This document shows positions 34,013-41,251 of a DNA stretch of 64,000 bases, in pieces. The position numbers were made by a program, and so were the translations under genes. Source of the DNA: Lutibacter litoralis. Its GTDB lineage: Bacteria > Bacteroidota > Bacteroidia > Flavobacteriales > Flavobacteriaceae. The stretch lies in the NCBI RefSeq assembly GCF_014646675.1, contig NZ_BMNS01000006.1, positions 1-64,000 on the forward strand, given 5' to 3'. The notes below the pieces were generated by a model. That model had not been told where the DNA came from. It worked only from the letters and a program-made list of their open reading frames with translations, and made no database searches. Every line of letters begins with the position of its first letter. The stretch's first letter is position 1.

Positions 34013-34600
34013 ATGCTAACCTTTAAAAATTATAATATTGCAGATTGGTTTTCATTTTATAGAATTGCGGCTGCACCTTTATTAATTGTCATGTTAATTT
34101 TAAATGAAAGAAACCTTTTTACGTGGTTTTTATTAATAAGTTACTGCACAGATGCAATTGATGGTTTTATTGCCAGAAAATTACAAATTACAAGCCCTAG
34201 AGGTTCTCAGTTAGATTCTTTTGGAGATCAAATTACGTTTATACTTGGTTTGGTGGGTATTTTAATTTTTGAGTATGATTTTATTAAAACCAATTATGTG
34301 TTAATAATTATTTCATTTTCTCCCTACCTTATTCAAATGTTAATTGCTTTTATAAAATATGGAAAGGCAACAGCATTTCATACATATTTAGCAAAATTAT
34401 CTGCCATTGTACAAAGTGCTTTTATACTTTGGTTGTTATTTTTTGAACCAGTGTATTGGTTATTTTATGTAATGATTGTGATAGGAATATTAGAAACTAT
34501 TGAAGAAATTACACTTATTTTTATGTACGATAATTGGGTAGCTGGTGTTAAAGGAATTTATTGGGCAATAAAAGATAAACGTAGAAGTAAAAAAACATAA
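34013..34600 (+). CDS. CDP-alcohol phosphatidyltransferase family protein
   Basis: A 195-residue, five-to-six-TM enzyme that transfers a phosphatidyl group from CDP-diacylglycerol to an alcohol. The family motif D-x2-DG-x2-AR-x8-9-G-x3-D-x3-D is complete in CTDAIDGFIARKLQITSPRG followed by SQLDSFGDQ. It could be a phosphatidylglycerophosphate-synthase type, but the acceptor cannot be decided. The metallophosphoesterase gene follows after 5 nt. The operon starts from an FNR-like promoter. Confidence 0.9.
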   Translation: MLTFKNYNIADWFSFYRIAAAPLLIVMLILNERNLFTWFLLISYCTDAIDGFIARKLQITSPRGSQLDSFGDQITFILGLVGILIFEYDFIKTNYVLIIISFSPYLIQMLIAFIKYGKATAFHTYLAKLSAIVQSAFILWLLFFEPVYWLFYVMIVIGILETIEEITLIFMYDNWVAGVKGIYWAIKDKRRSKKT

Positions 34601-34605
34601 ATTGT

Positions 34606-35823
34606 ATGCGAAGTTATCCACTTTATATTATAATTTTATTGTGTTTGTTAATTCTTATTATTGATGTAGTTACTTTTTATTGGTTGCTTTCTATAACACA
34701 ACTAATTCCTTTTTCTTTTTTAAAAATATTAATTTATATATTTTTTTGGCTCTTTACTATAGGTTTAATTAGTTCAATTATTTTTTTAAAAGTAAACCTA
34801 AATGCATTTAATCCTCACAGAAAACAATTAATTACTTCTTGGTTGTATGGGTTGGTAATTTCGTCTTTAATCCCCAAATTTATTTTTATAATTTTTAGCA
34901 CCATAATTAATATTACCAATACTTTTTTATCTGACGCAGTTTCTTTAATTGTTGTGGCATTGCTTGGTTTATTTGCTGGGTTTTTACCTTTTTTTATAAT
35001 AGTTTATAGTATTTTTAGAGCCTTATATCGCTTTAAAACACATAAAGTTACAATTAGGTTTAAAAAATTAGAAAATGATTTAGAAGGCTTAAAAATAGTT
35101 CATATTTCAGACCTTCATTTAGGAAGTTTTAATTTTAGATATCATATTTTAGATAGGGCAATTCTTACAATAAATGAGTTAAAACCCGACTTTATTTTTT
35201 TTACGGGAGATTTGGTGAACAATTATGCCTGGGAATTAAAAGGTTGGAGCACTGTTTTTAAGCAATTAAAAGCAACTACAGGTAAGTTTGCAGTATTGGG
35301 AAATCACGATTATGGCGATTACAGTTTCTGGAAATCTGAAAAGGCTAAATTAACAAATCAAGAAATACTTCATTATTTTTTTAAGAAAATTGATTTTAAA
35401 TTATTGTTAAATGAATCGGAATTGGTTAAACTTAAAAACACCAATATTGCAATTGTTGGTGTTGAAAACTGGGGACTGCCACCTTTTAAACAATATGGAG
35501 ATTTACAAAAAGCATTACATAATGTGCCTAAAGGGGTCTTTAAAATATTACTCTCTCACGATCCATCACATTGGAGTAAAGAAGTATTAGAAGAAACCGA
35601 TATCGCACTAACTCTTTCCGGGCATACGCACGGTATGCAAGCAGGTATTTCTATAAAAAGTAAAAAATGGAGTCCAATAAAATATAAATATAAACATTGG
35701 GCAGGTTTATATAAGGTTAAACAGCAATATTTATATGTAAATCGTGGTTTAGGCTGGTTGGGATATCCTGGCAGGCTAGGGATGCGCCCAGAAATTACAT
35801 GTATTACACTTAAAAAAAAGTAA
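34606..35823 (+). CDS. Membrane metallophosphoesterase (calcineurin-like)
   Basis: 405 residues. Four TM segments fill residues 1-145. The catalytic domain has all metal motifs: VHISDLHLGSF (D-x-H), FFTGDLVNN (GD), LGNHDYGDY (GNHD), LLSHDPSHW, and LSGHTHGMQ (GHxH). It resembles YkuE-type phosphodiesterases acting at the membrane. It is encoded with the CDP-alcohol phosphatidyltransferase, which suggests phospholipid or lipid-linked phosphate turnover. The end is convergent with the next gene, 8 nt apart. Confidence 0.9.
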   Translation: MRSYPLYIIILLCLLILIIDVVTFYWLLSITQLIPFSFLKILIYIFFWLFTIGLISSIIFLKVNLNAFNPHRKQLITSWLYGLVISSLIPKFIFIIFSTIINITNTFLSDAVSLIVVALLGLFAGFLPFFIIVYSIFRALYRFKTHKVTIRFKKLENDLEGLKIVHISDLHLGSFNFRYHILDRAILTINELKPDFIFFTGDLVNNYAWELKGWSTVFKQLKATTGKFAVLGNHDYGDYSFWKSEKAKLTNQEILHYFFKKIDFKLLLNESELVKLKNTNIAIVGVENWGLPPFKQYGDLQKALHNVPKGVFKILLSHDPSHWSKEVLEETDIALTLSGHTHGMQAGISIKSKKWSPIKYKYKHWAGLYKVKQQYLYVNRGLGWLGYPGRLGMRPEITCITLKKK

Positions 35824-35831
35824 CTCAACAA

Positions 35832-36320
35832 TTAAAACCCCACTTTGTTTTTTAATGAAGGAACTTCCCAATTTATCATTTCTTTTAAAAATTCGTCTAC
35901 TTTTTCTATAATTAGTTTTTCATTAATTGTTTCTGGTGCATAAGTTTCTATTTCTGTTTCATTATGGTTGTCTATTGCGTTCTCAACTATTGGGAATAGA
36001 ATAAAAATATTTACATCTCCATTATGCGATTGTGAAAACACTAAAGAACCTCCTTTTATAAACTGGTAAGAAGGTATTTTATTTGTACTTTCAATTAAAT
36101 CATCTGGAAAAGATTCTAATGTTATATTTATCGCCTCGTTGGTGTTTATCCAGTTGAGCTCTTGAACACGCCACCCAATAGTATATTTTTTGGTAATAGT
36201 GTTTAGCGTAGCAATAAGTAAATTTTTTGTTTGCGTTTGCCAACATATTTTTTTTTCTACAACGGTTTTAATAGAATTTTTATAATCATTAACACGTTCT
36301 TCTAAATGCTCTATTTTCAT
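35832..36320 (-). CDS. Hypothetical protein, 162 aa
   Basis: A soluble alpha/beta protein without signal or TM. It begins with a helix (MKIEHLEERVNDYKNSIKTVVEKK), continues with WRVQELNWINTNEAINITLESF and a beta stretch (GGSLVFSQSHNGDVNIFILFP), and ends with an acidic C-terminal helix. I do not recognise the family. It lies 50 nt downstream of the lipoprotein gene in the same orientation and is therefore a candidate second gene of that FNR-like-promoter unit. Confidence 0.65.
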   Translation of the reverse strand: MKIEHLEERVNDYKNSIKTVVEKKICWQTQTKNLLIATLNTITKKYTIGWRVQELNWINTNEAINITLESFPDDLIESTNKIPSYQFIKGGSLVFSQSHNGDVNIFILFPIVENAIDNHNETEIETYAPETINEKLIIEKVDEFLKEMINWEVPSLKNKVGF

Positions 36321-36370
36321 ATTTAAAAATTTAGATAAAAAATATTGAATTTTAACTAAAATCTAAACTA

Positions 36371-36739
36371 CTAATGATACCGTTTTGGATCAGAATTTCT
36401 TCGTTTAATAATAGTTTCTAAATGGTATCTTTTTAGATCATCTCCATAATAATTTGTAATTCTAACCTGTTTGCTTCTATGCAAATTAATTCCATAAAAT
36501 CTTTTTGGTAAAATAGTAGTACTTAGCCAATTTCCATCGTTGAGGTAAAAGTAGTTATTCAAATAAAAATCATAATAAATTTCATAATCTGGAAAATAAA
36601 TATATCTAATGGCTTCTACCTTATTTGGATAATACCATGCTGGAGGAGGAATGTTGCCTGCTTTTGAAATATAAACAAACGACCCACAGCTGCTTATCAA
36701 TAGTATAATTAGTATTAGAAATAAAATGCCTCTATTCAT
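36371..36739 (-). CDS. Small lipoprotein, 122 aa
   Basis: A lipoprotein signal (GILFLILIILLISSC) followed by a Tyr/Arg-rich mature part: PPAWYYPNKVEAIRYIYFPDYEIYYDF-like, then GNWLSTTILPKRF and a C-terminus ending YH. The family is not recognised, though Tyr-rich YYFPDxxxYYD lipoproteins recur in Bacteroidota stress gene sets. It is directly downstream of an FNR-like promoter. Confidence 0.7.
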   Translation of the reverse strand: MNRGILFLILIILLISSCGSFVYISKAGNIPPPAWYYPNKVEAIRYIYFPDYEIYYDFYLNNYFYLNDGNWLSTTILPKRFYGINLHRSKQVRITNYYGDDLKRYHLETIIKRRNSDPKRYH

Positions 36740-36758
36740 ATTTTTATTAAATCTTTAT

Positions 36759-36801
36759 GAAAGTTACCCAAAAAAGCAAACTGATAAAATGATATATATC
36801 A
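36759..36801 (-). promoter_or_regulatory. FNR-like promoter of the lipoprotein gene
   Basis: TGAT-ATAT-ATCA (36790-36801). The minus-strand -7 element TAACTTTC at 36759-36766 has one mismatch to TAnnTTTG. Centre-to-centre distance is 33 bp, and the ATG is 19 nt downstream. Confidence 0.65.
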
Positions 36802-36938
36802 ATTTTGAAGTAAGAACTTTAACAATAGTTTCATTTTTTAACCTTACTCAAAATTAAGTATAAAATGAAAAAATAGTAGGTTGAATTCAGGTTTTTGAAA
36901 ACTCTTTTTGTACATTGAAATTTCTAAAATATATATAA

Positions 36939-37613
36939 ATGATAACCATAGATAAATCAACATTCATTTTTTTAAAAAATTTAAAAGAAAATAATAATAG
37001 AGATTGGTTTACAGAAAACAAACCTCAATTTCAAATTGAACAAAAAAAGACTAAAGAATTTTATAAAACTTTAATGGAACGTTTAAAATTGCATGATGCA
37101 ATTGATGCTTTTAAGTTTTTTAGAATTTATAGAGATGTACGATTTTCTAAAGATAAAACTCCATATAAAATTCATTTTTCAGGATCATTTTCTAGAGCAA
37201 CCAATAGATTAAGAGGTGGCTATTATTTACATATTAGTCCGGAAGGAAGTTTTGTGGCTGGTGGATTTTGGCAACCTAATAAAGAAGATTTATTGCGAAT
37301 TAGAAAAGAATTTGAAATGGATACTTCTGAAATTAGAGCAATAATAAGCGACAAAACATTTGTGAAACATTTTGAAAAATTACAAGGCGAATCTTTAAAA
37401 ACTGCGCCAAGAGGTTTTGATAAAGAACATCAAGATATTGACCTAATTAGAATGAAACAGTTTATTGTAGTGCGTAATTTTAGCGAAAAAGAAGTGTTGG
37501 CACCTAATTTTATGGATGAAGTAAATGCTAGTTTTAAAGCAATGCGACCTTATTTTGATTATATGAGTGAAATACTCACCACAGATTTGAATGGAGTGTC
37601 AATTTTAGATTAA
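36939..37613 (+). CDS. DUF2461 domain-containing protein
   Basis: 224 residues of the DUF2461/TIGR02453 family: FLKNLKENNNRDWFTENKPQF at the N-terminus, then FRIYRDVRFSKDKTPYKIHFSGSF and GGYYLHISPEGSFVAGGFWQP. It is a cytoplasmic protein of unknown function, of the usual length. It is monocistronic with a strong terminator. Confidence 0.88.
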   Translation: MITIDKSTFIFLKNLKENNNRDWFTENKPQFQIEQKKTKEFYKTLMERLKLHDAIDAFKFFRIYRDVRFSKDKTPYKIHFSGSFSRATNRLRGGYYLHISPEGSFVAGGFWQPNKEDLLRIRKEFEMDTSEIRAIISDKTFVKHFEKLQGESLKTAPRGFDKEHQDIDLIRMKQFIVVRNFSEKEVLAPNFMDEVNASFKAMRPYFDYMSEILTTDLNGVSILD

Positions 37614-37616
37614 AAA

Positions 37617-37654
37617 AGGTTATGTAAAAATAAATTTTACATAACCTTTTTTTC
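37617..37654. terminator. Terminator after the DUF2461 gene
   Basis: The 13-bp perfect stem AGGTTATGTAAAA / TTTTACATAACCT (37617-37629 with 37635-37647) has a five-base loop and a T tract. The A run on the left means it may also serve the convergent methyltransferase gene. Confidence 0.9.
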
Positions 37655-37728
37655 TATTTTATAAAACAAACTATCCTTTGTTTTTGATGCTAGCAGCGCA
37701 GCAAACCATAAGTAGTACTATTAGTTAA

Positions 37729-38937
37729 CTAACTGTTACACGTTAACAATGCCATATAAAATCCGTCGTAACCTGTTTTAAAAGGAGATACTTTATGGTC
37801 TTTAATAATAGTAAAATTAGGATTGTTTTTTAAGAAAGTCTTTACTTGTTTTTCATTTTCAGAAGGTAATATAGAACAGGTTGCATATACCAACTTTCCG
37901 CCAACTTTTACTAATTTAGAATAGTTTTCTAATATTTCGGCTTGAGTTTTAATAATATTTTCAACAAACGCTGGTTCTAATTTCCATTTGCTATCTGGGT
38001 TTCTTTTTAAAACTCCAATACCACTACACGGAGCATCAATTAAAACTCTGTCGGCAGTACCTTTCATTTTCTTCAGTACTTTTGTAGAATCCAATACCTT
38101 TGTTGTAACATTGTGAACTCCAGCTCTCCGCGTTCTAATTTTTAATTTCTTTAATTTACTTTCGTAAATATCCGTTGCAATAATGTTTCCTTTATTTTCC
38201 ATTAAAGCAGCCAAATGCAATGTTTTTCCTCCTGCACCAGCACACGTATCAATAACTTTCATACCAGGTTTTACATCTAAAAAAGCGGCCACTAATTGAG
38301 AGGAAGCGTCTTGTACTTCAAAAAGTCCGTCTTTAAAACAACTTGTTTTAAAAACATTGGCACGTTCCACTAATTTTAACGCATCTGGATAGCCATCAAT
38401 AAAAGTAGTAGCAATTCCTTCATCGGCAAGTTTTTTTCTAAGTGAAGCTTTATTGGTTCTTAGCGTATTTGTACGTAAAATAACTTCAGCTTGCATATTT
38501 AAAGCCGTAATTTCTTTAGACCAGTGTTTTTCGCCTAATTCTTTTATAGCTAACTCATCTAACCAATCTGGAATAGACTCTTTAAAGACTCTAACTTTTT
38601 GAAGTTCATCAAATTTACCTTTAATTCTTCTTTCTGGAACTCCTTGTAACTGATTCCAATCTGGTAACTTATAACCCTTTAAAATAGCAAAAACAGCAAA
38701 GTTTTTCCAAACATTTTCTGTTGAATAATGAGATTTTGTTCCAGCTATTTCGTTGTACAATCGTTTCCAACGTACCATTTCGTAAATAGTTTCTGCAACA
38801 AATTTGCGGTCTCTCGCTCCCCAACGCGCATCGCGTTTTAATGCTTTTTGAACCACTTTATCTGCATATTCTCCTTCATTAAAAATTAATTTTATGGCAT
38901 CTACAACTGTAAATACTAAATTTCTGTGTAATCTCAT
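37729..38937 (-). CDS. RsmB/NOP-family RNA m5C methyltransferase
   Basis: A 402-residue SAM-dependent cytosine-C5 methyltransferase with an N-terminal NusB-like helical region (residues ~1-140). The catalytic domain has VIDTCAGAGGKTLHLAALM (SAM loop), RVLIDAPCSGIGVLKRNPD with the Cys-in-PCSG motif, and LVYATCSILPSENEKQV with the nucleophilic TCS Cys. The best guess is modification of 16S rRNA C967. It is divergent from recG. Confidence 0.9.
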   Translation of the reverse strand: MRLHRNLVFTVVDAIKLIFNEGEYADKVVQKALKRDARWGARDRKFVAETIYEMVRWKRLYNEIAGTKSHYSTENVWKNFAVFAILKGYKLPDWNQLQGVPERRIKGKFDELQKVRVFKESIPDWLDELAIKELGEKHWSKEITALNMQAEVILRTNTLRTNKASLRKKLADEGIATTFIDGYPDALKLVERANVFKTSCFKDGLFEVQDASSQLVAAFLDVKPGMKVIDTCAGAGGKTLHLAALMENKGNIIATDIYESKLKKLKIRTRRAGVHNVTTKVLDSTKVLKKMKGTADRVLIDAPCSGIGVLKRNPDSKWKLEPAFVENIIKTQAEILENYSKLVKVGGKLVYATCSILPSENEKQVKTFLKNNPNFTIIKDHKVSPFKTGYDGFYMALLTCNS

Positions 38938-38955
38938 ATTAAAAATTTAAGGCTG

Positions 38956-38963
38956 CAAAGATA
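38956..38963 (-). promoter_or_regulatory. -7 promoter element of the RsmB-like gene (TATCTTTG)
   Basis: An exact TAnnTTTG match on the minus strand, 18 nt before the ATG at 38937. Confidence 0.65.
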
Positions 38964-39026
38964 CATAATTTGTAGCTAAGAAGTTAGGCTTTAAATTTAG
39001 AGATTGTTTATTGCTGATCTAATTAT

Positions 39027-39034
39027 TACCTTCG
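39027..39034 (+). promoter_or_regulatory. -7-like promoter element of recG (TACCTTCG)
   Basis: One mismatch to TAnnTTTG, with an upstream TTG at 39004-39006 at 20-bp spacing. It lies 16 nt before the recG ATG. Confidence 0.5.
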
Positions 39035-39050
39035 TGCTTTCATTTAAAAA

Positions 39051-41156
39051 ATGCCAAACTACAAACTTAATACTGCTATAGCTTATTTAAAAGGTGTTGG
39101 ACCTAATAGAGCTATTTTACTTAAATCGGAATTAGGCATTCATACATTTGGCGATTTAATTAATTTTTTTCCCAATAGGTATATAGATAGAACTCAGTTT
39201 TTTAAGATAAATCAACTTCAAAATAACACATCTGAAGTTCAAATTATTGGAAAAATAACCACTATAAAAACGGTTCAACAAAAGCGTGGAAGTAGGTTGG
39301 CAGCAACTTTTACCGATGGTACTGGAACCATGGAATTAGTTTGGTTTAGAGGTGCAAAATGGATAAAAGATGCATTAAAAATTAATACTCCGTATGTAAT
39401 TTTTGGAAAAACTAATTTTTTTAATGGCTTATTTTCTATGCCACATCCAGAAATGGAATTGCTTGTAGATTATAAAAAAAGTTTGCGAACGGCAATGCAG
39501 CCCATTTATCCTTCAACCGAAAAATTAACAAACAAAGGAATTTCAAATAAAATTGTGTCTAAAATGATTCAGAATTTGTTTGAAGAGGTGCAAGGTGATT
39601 TTACAGAAACCTTGTCAGCTTCAATTATAAATGAACTTCATTTAATTTCAAAAAAGGAAGCACTTTTAAATATTCATTTTCCACAAAATCAAGAATTATT
39701 AACTAAAGCACAAATTAGACTTAAGTTTGAAGAATTGTTTTTTATTCAATTACAACTCATTCGAAAAAAATTAGTTAGAAAGTCGAAAATTAAAGGCTTC
39801 AATTTTGAAAAAGTAGGCGATAATTTTAATAATTTTTACACTAATAAACTACCATTCCATTTAACCAATGCGCAAAAAAGAGTGCTAAAAGAAATACGGA
39901 AAGATTTAGGTTCTAATGCGCAAATGAATCGTTTACTGCAAGGAGATGTAGGCTCTGGAAAAACAATAGTAGCATTGTTAACAATGTTAATTGCCTTAGA
40001 TAATGGTTTTCAGGCAGCATTAATGGCGCCTACCGAAATTTTAGCGACACAGCATTATAATTCGCTGGTAGCATTGTTAGAGGGTTTAAATATTTCTATA
40101 AAATTGCTAACAGGTTCTACAAAAACAAAAGAACGAAGAATTATACACGAACAATTAGAAAATGGCACATTAAACATATTAATAGGCACCCATGCGCTTA
40201 TTGAAGATAAAGTAAAGTTTAAAAATCTAGGCATTGCAATAATTGATGAACAACATAGATTTGGTGTAGCCCAACGTTCTAAAATGTGGCAAAAAAATCA
40301 ATTACCACCGCACGTGTTGGTAATGACAGCAACTCCGATTCCAAGAACATTAGCAATGAGTGTGTATGGCGATTTAGATATTTCTGTTATTGATGAATTA
40401 CCTCCAGGCAGAAAAGAAGTAAAAACAGCACATAGATATGATGCGAACCGATTATCTGTATTTAAATTTTTAAAAGAAGAAATTGCAAAAGGGCGCCAAG
40501 TGTACGTTGTGTATCCGTTAATTAACGAATCTGAAGCGATGGATTATAAAGATTTAATGGACGGATACGAAAGTATTGCACGTGAGTTTCCATTGCCAAA
40601 CTACCAAATTAGCATTGTACATGGTAAAATGAAACCTGCTGATAAGGAGTACGAAATGCAACGCTTTATAAATGGTGATACTCAAATTATGGTAGCAACA
40701 ACCGTAATAGAAGTTGGAGTAAATATTCCTAATGCAAGTGTAATGGTTATTGAAAGTGCTGAGCGGTTTGGCTTGTCTCAGTTACATCAATTACGCGGTA
40801 GAGTAGGACGTGGAGCTGAACAAAGTTATTGTATTTTAATGACCAGTTTTAAACTATCTGCAGATGCTAAAATTCGTTTAAATACAATGGTTGATACCAG
40901 TGATGGCTTTAAAATTGCAGAAGTTGATTTAAAATTACGAGGACCAGGAAATTTAATGGGAACCCAACAAAGTGGTGTGTTAAATTTATGTATTGCAGAT
41001 ATTGTGAAAGACACACAGTTATTAAAAAAAGCAAGAGCTATTGCAATTGATGTGCTCACAAAAGATCCTTTATTAAAATTGCCTGAAAACAATTTTATTA
41101 GAATTGCTTACCAAGAAATTAGTAAAAACAGTACAATTTGGTCTAATATTAGCTAA
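39051..41156 (+). CDS. recG: ATP-dependent DNA helicase RecG
   Basis: A 701-residue branched-DNA helicase that remodels stalled forks and recombination intermediates. The N-terminal wedge/OB domain (~1-240) is followed by two RecA-like motor domains: Walker A LLQGDVGSGKT, motif II as DEQHRFG, motif III MTATPIPRT, and the C-terminal motifs VATTVIEVGVNIP and QLRGRVGRG. The C-terminal TRG region is present. Length is normal. Confidence 0.96.
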   Translation: MPNYKLNTAIAYLKGVGPNRAILLKSELGIHTFGDLINFFPNRYIDRTQFFKINQLQNNTSEVQIIGKITTIKTVQQKRGSRLAATFTDGTGTMELVWFRGAKWIKDALKINTPYVIFGKTNFFNGLFSMPHPEMELLVDYKKSLRTAMQPIYPSTEKLTNKGISNKIVSKMIQNLFEEVQGDFTETLSASIINELHLISKKEALLNIHFPQNQELLTKAQIRLKFEELFFIQLQLIRKKLVRKSKIKGFNFEKVGDNFNNFYTNKLPFHLTNAQKRVLKEIRKDLGSNAQMNRLLQGDVGSGKTIVALLTMLIALDNGFQAALMAPTEILATQHYNSLVALLEGLNISIKLLTGSTKTKERRIIHEQLENGTLNILIGTHALIEDKVKFKNLGIAIIDEQHRFGVAQRSKMWQKNQLPPHVLVMTATPIPRTLAMSVYGDLDISVIDELPPGRKEVKTAHRYDANRLSVFKFLKEEIAKGRQVYVVYPLINESEAMDYKDLMDGYESIAREFPLPNYQISIVHGKMKPADKEYEMQRFINGDTQIMVATTVIEVGVNIPNASVMVIESAERFGLSQLHQLRGRVGRGAEQSYCILMTSFKLSADAKIRLNTMVDTSDGFKIAEVDLKLRGPGNLMGTQQSGVLNLCIADIVKDTQLLKKARAIAIDVLTKDPLLKLPENNFIRIAYQEISKNSTIWSNIS

Positions 41157-41217
41157 ATTTATTTATAAACAACCATCAAAAAAGTTGCTTAAGGTTTAAG
41201 TTTAAAGTTGGTTTGTT

Positions 41218-41225
41218 TATCTTTG
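41218..41225 (+). promoter_or_regulatory. -7 promoter element of pheT (TATCTTTG)
   Basis: An exact TAnnTTTG match, 26 nt before the pheT ATG. Confidence 0.65.
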
Positions 41226-41251
41226 CATCTTGTTAAAAATAAAATCTAAAG

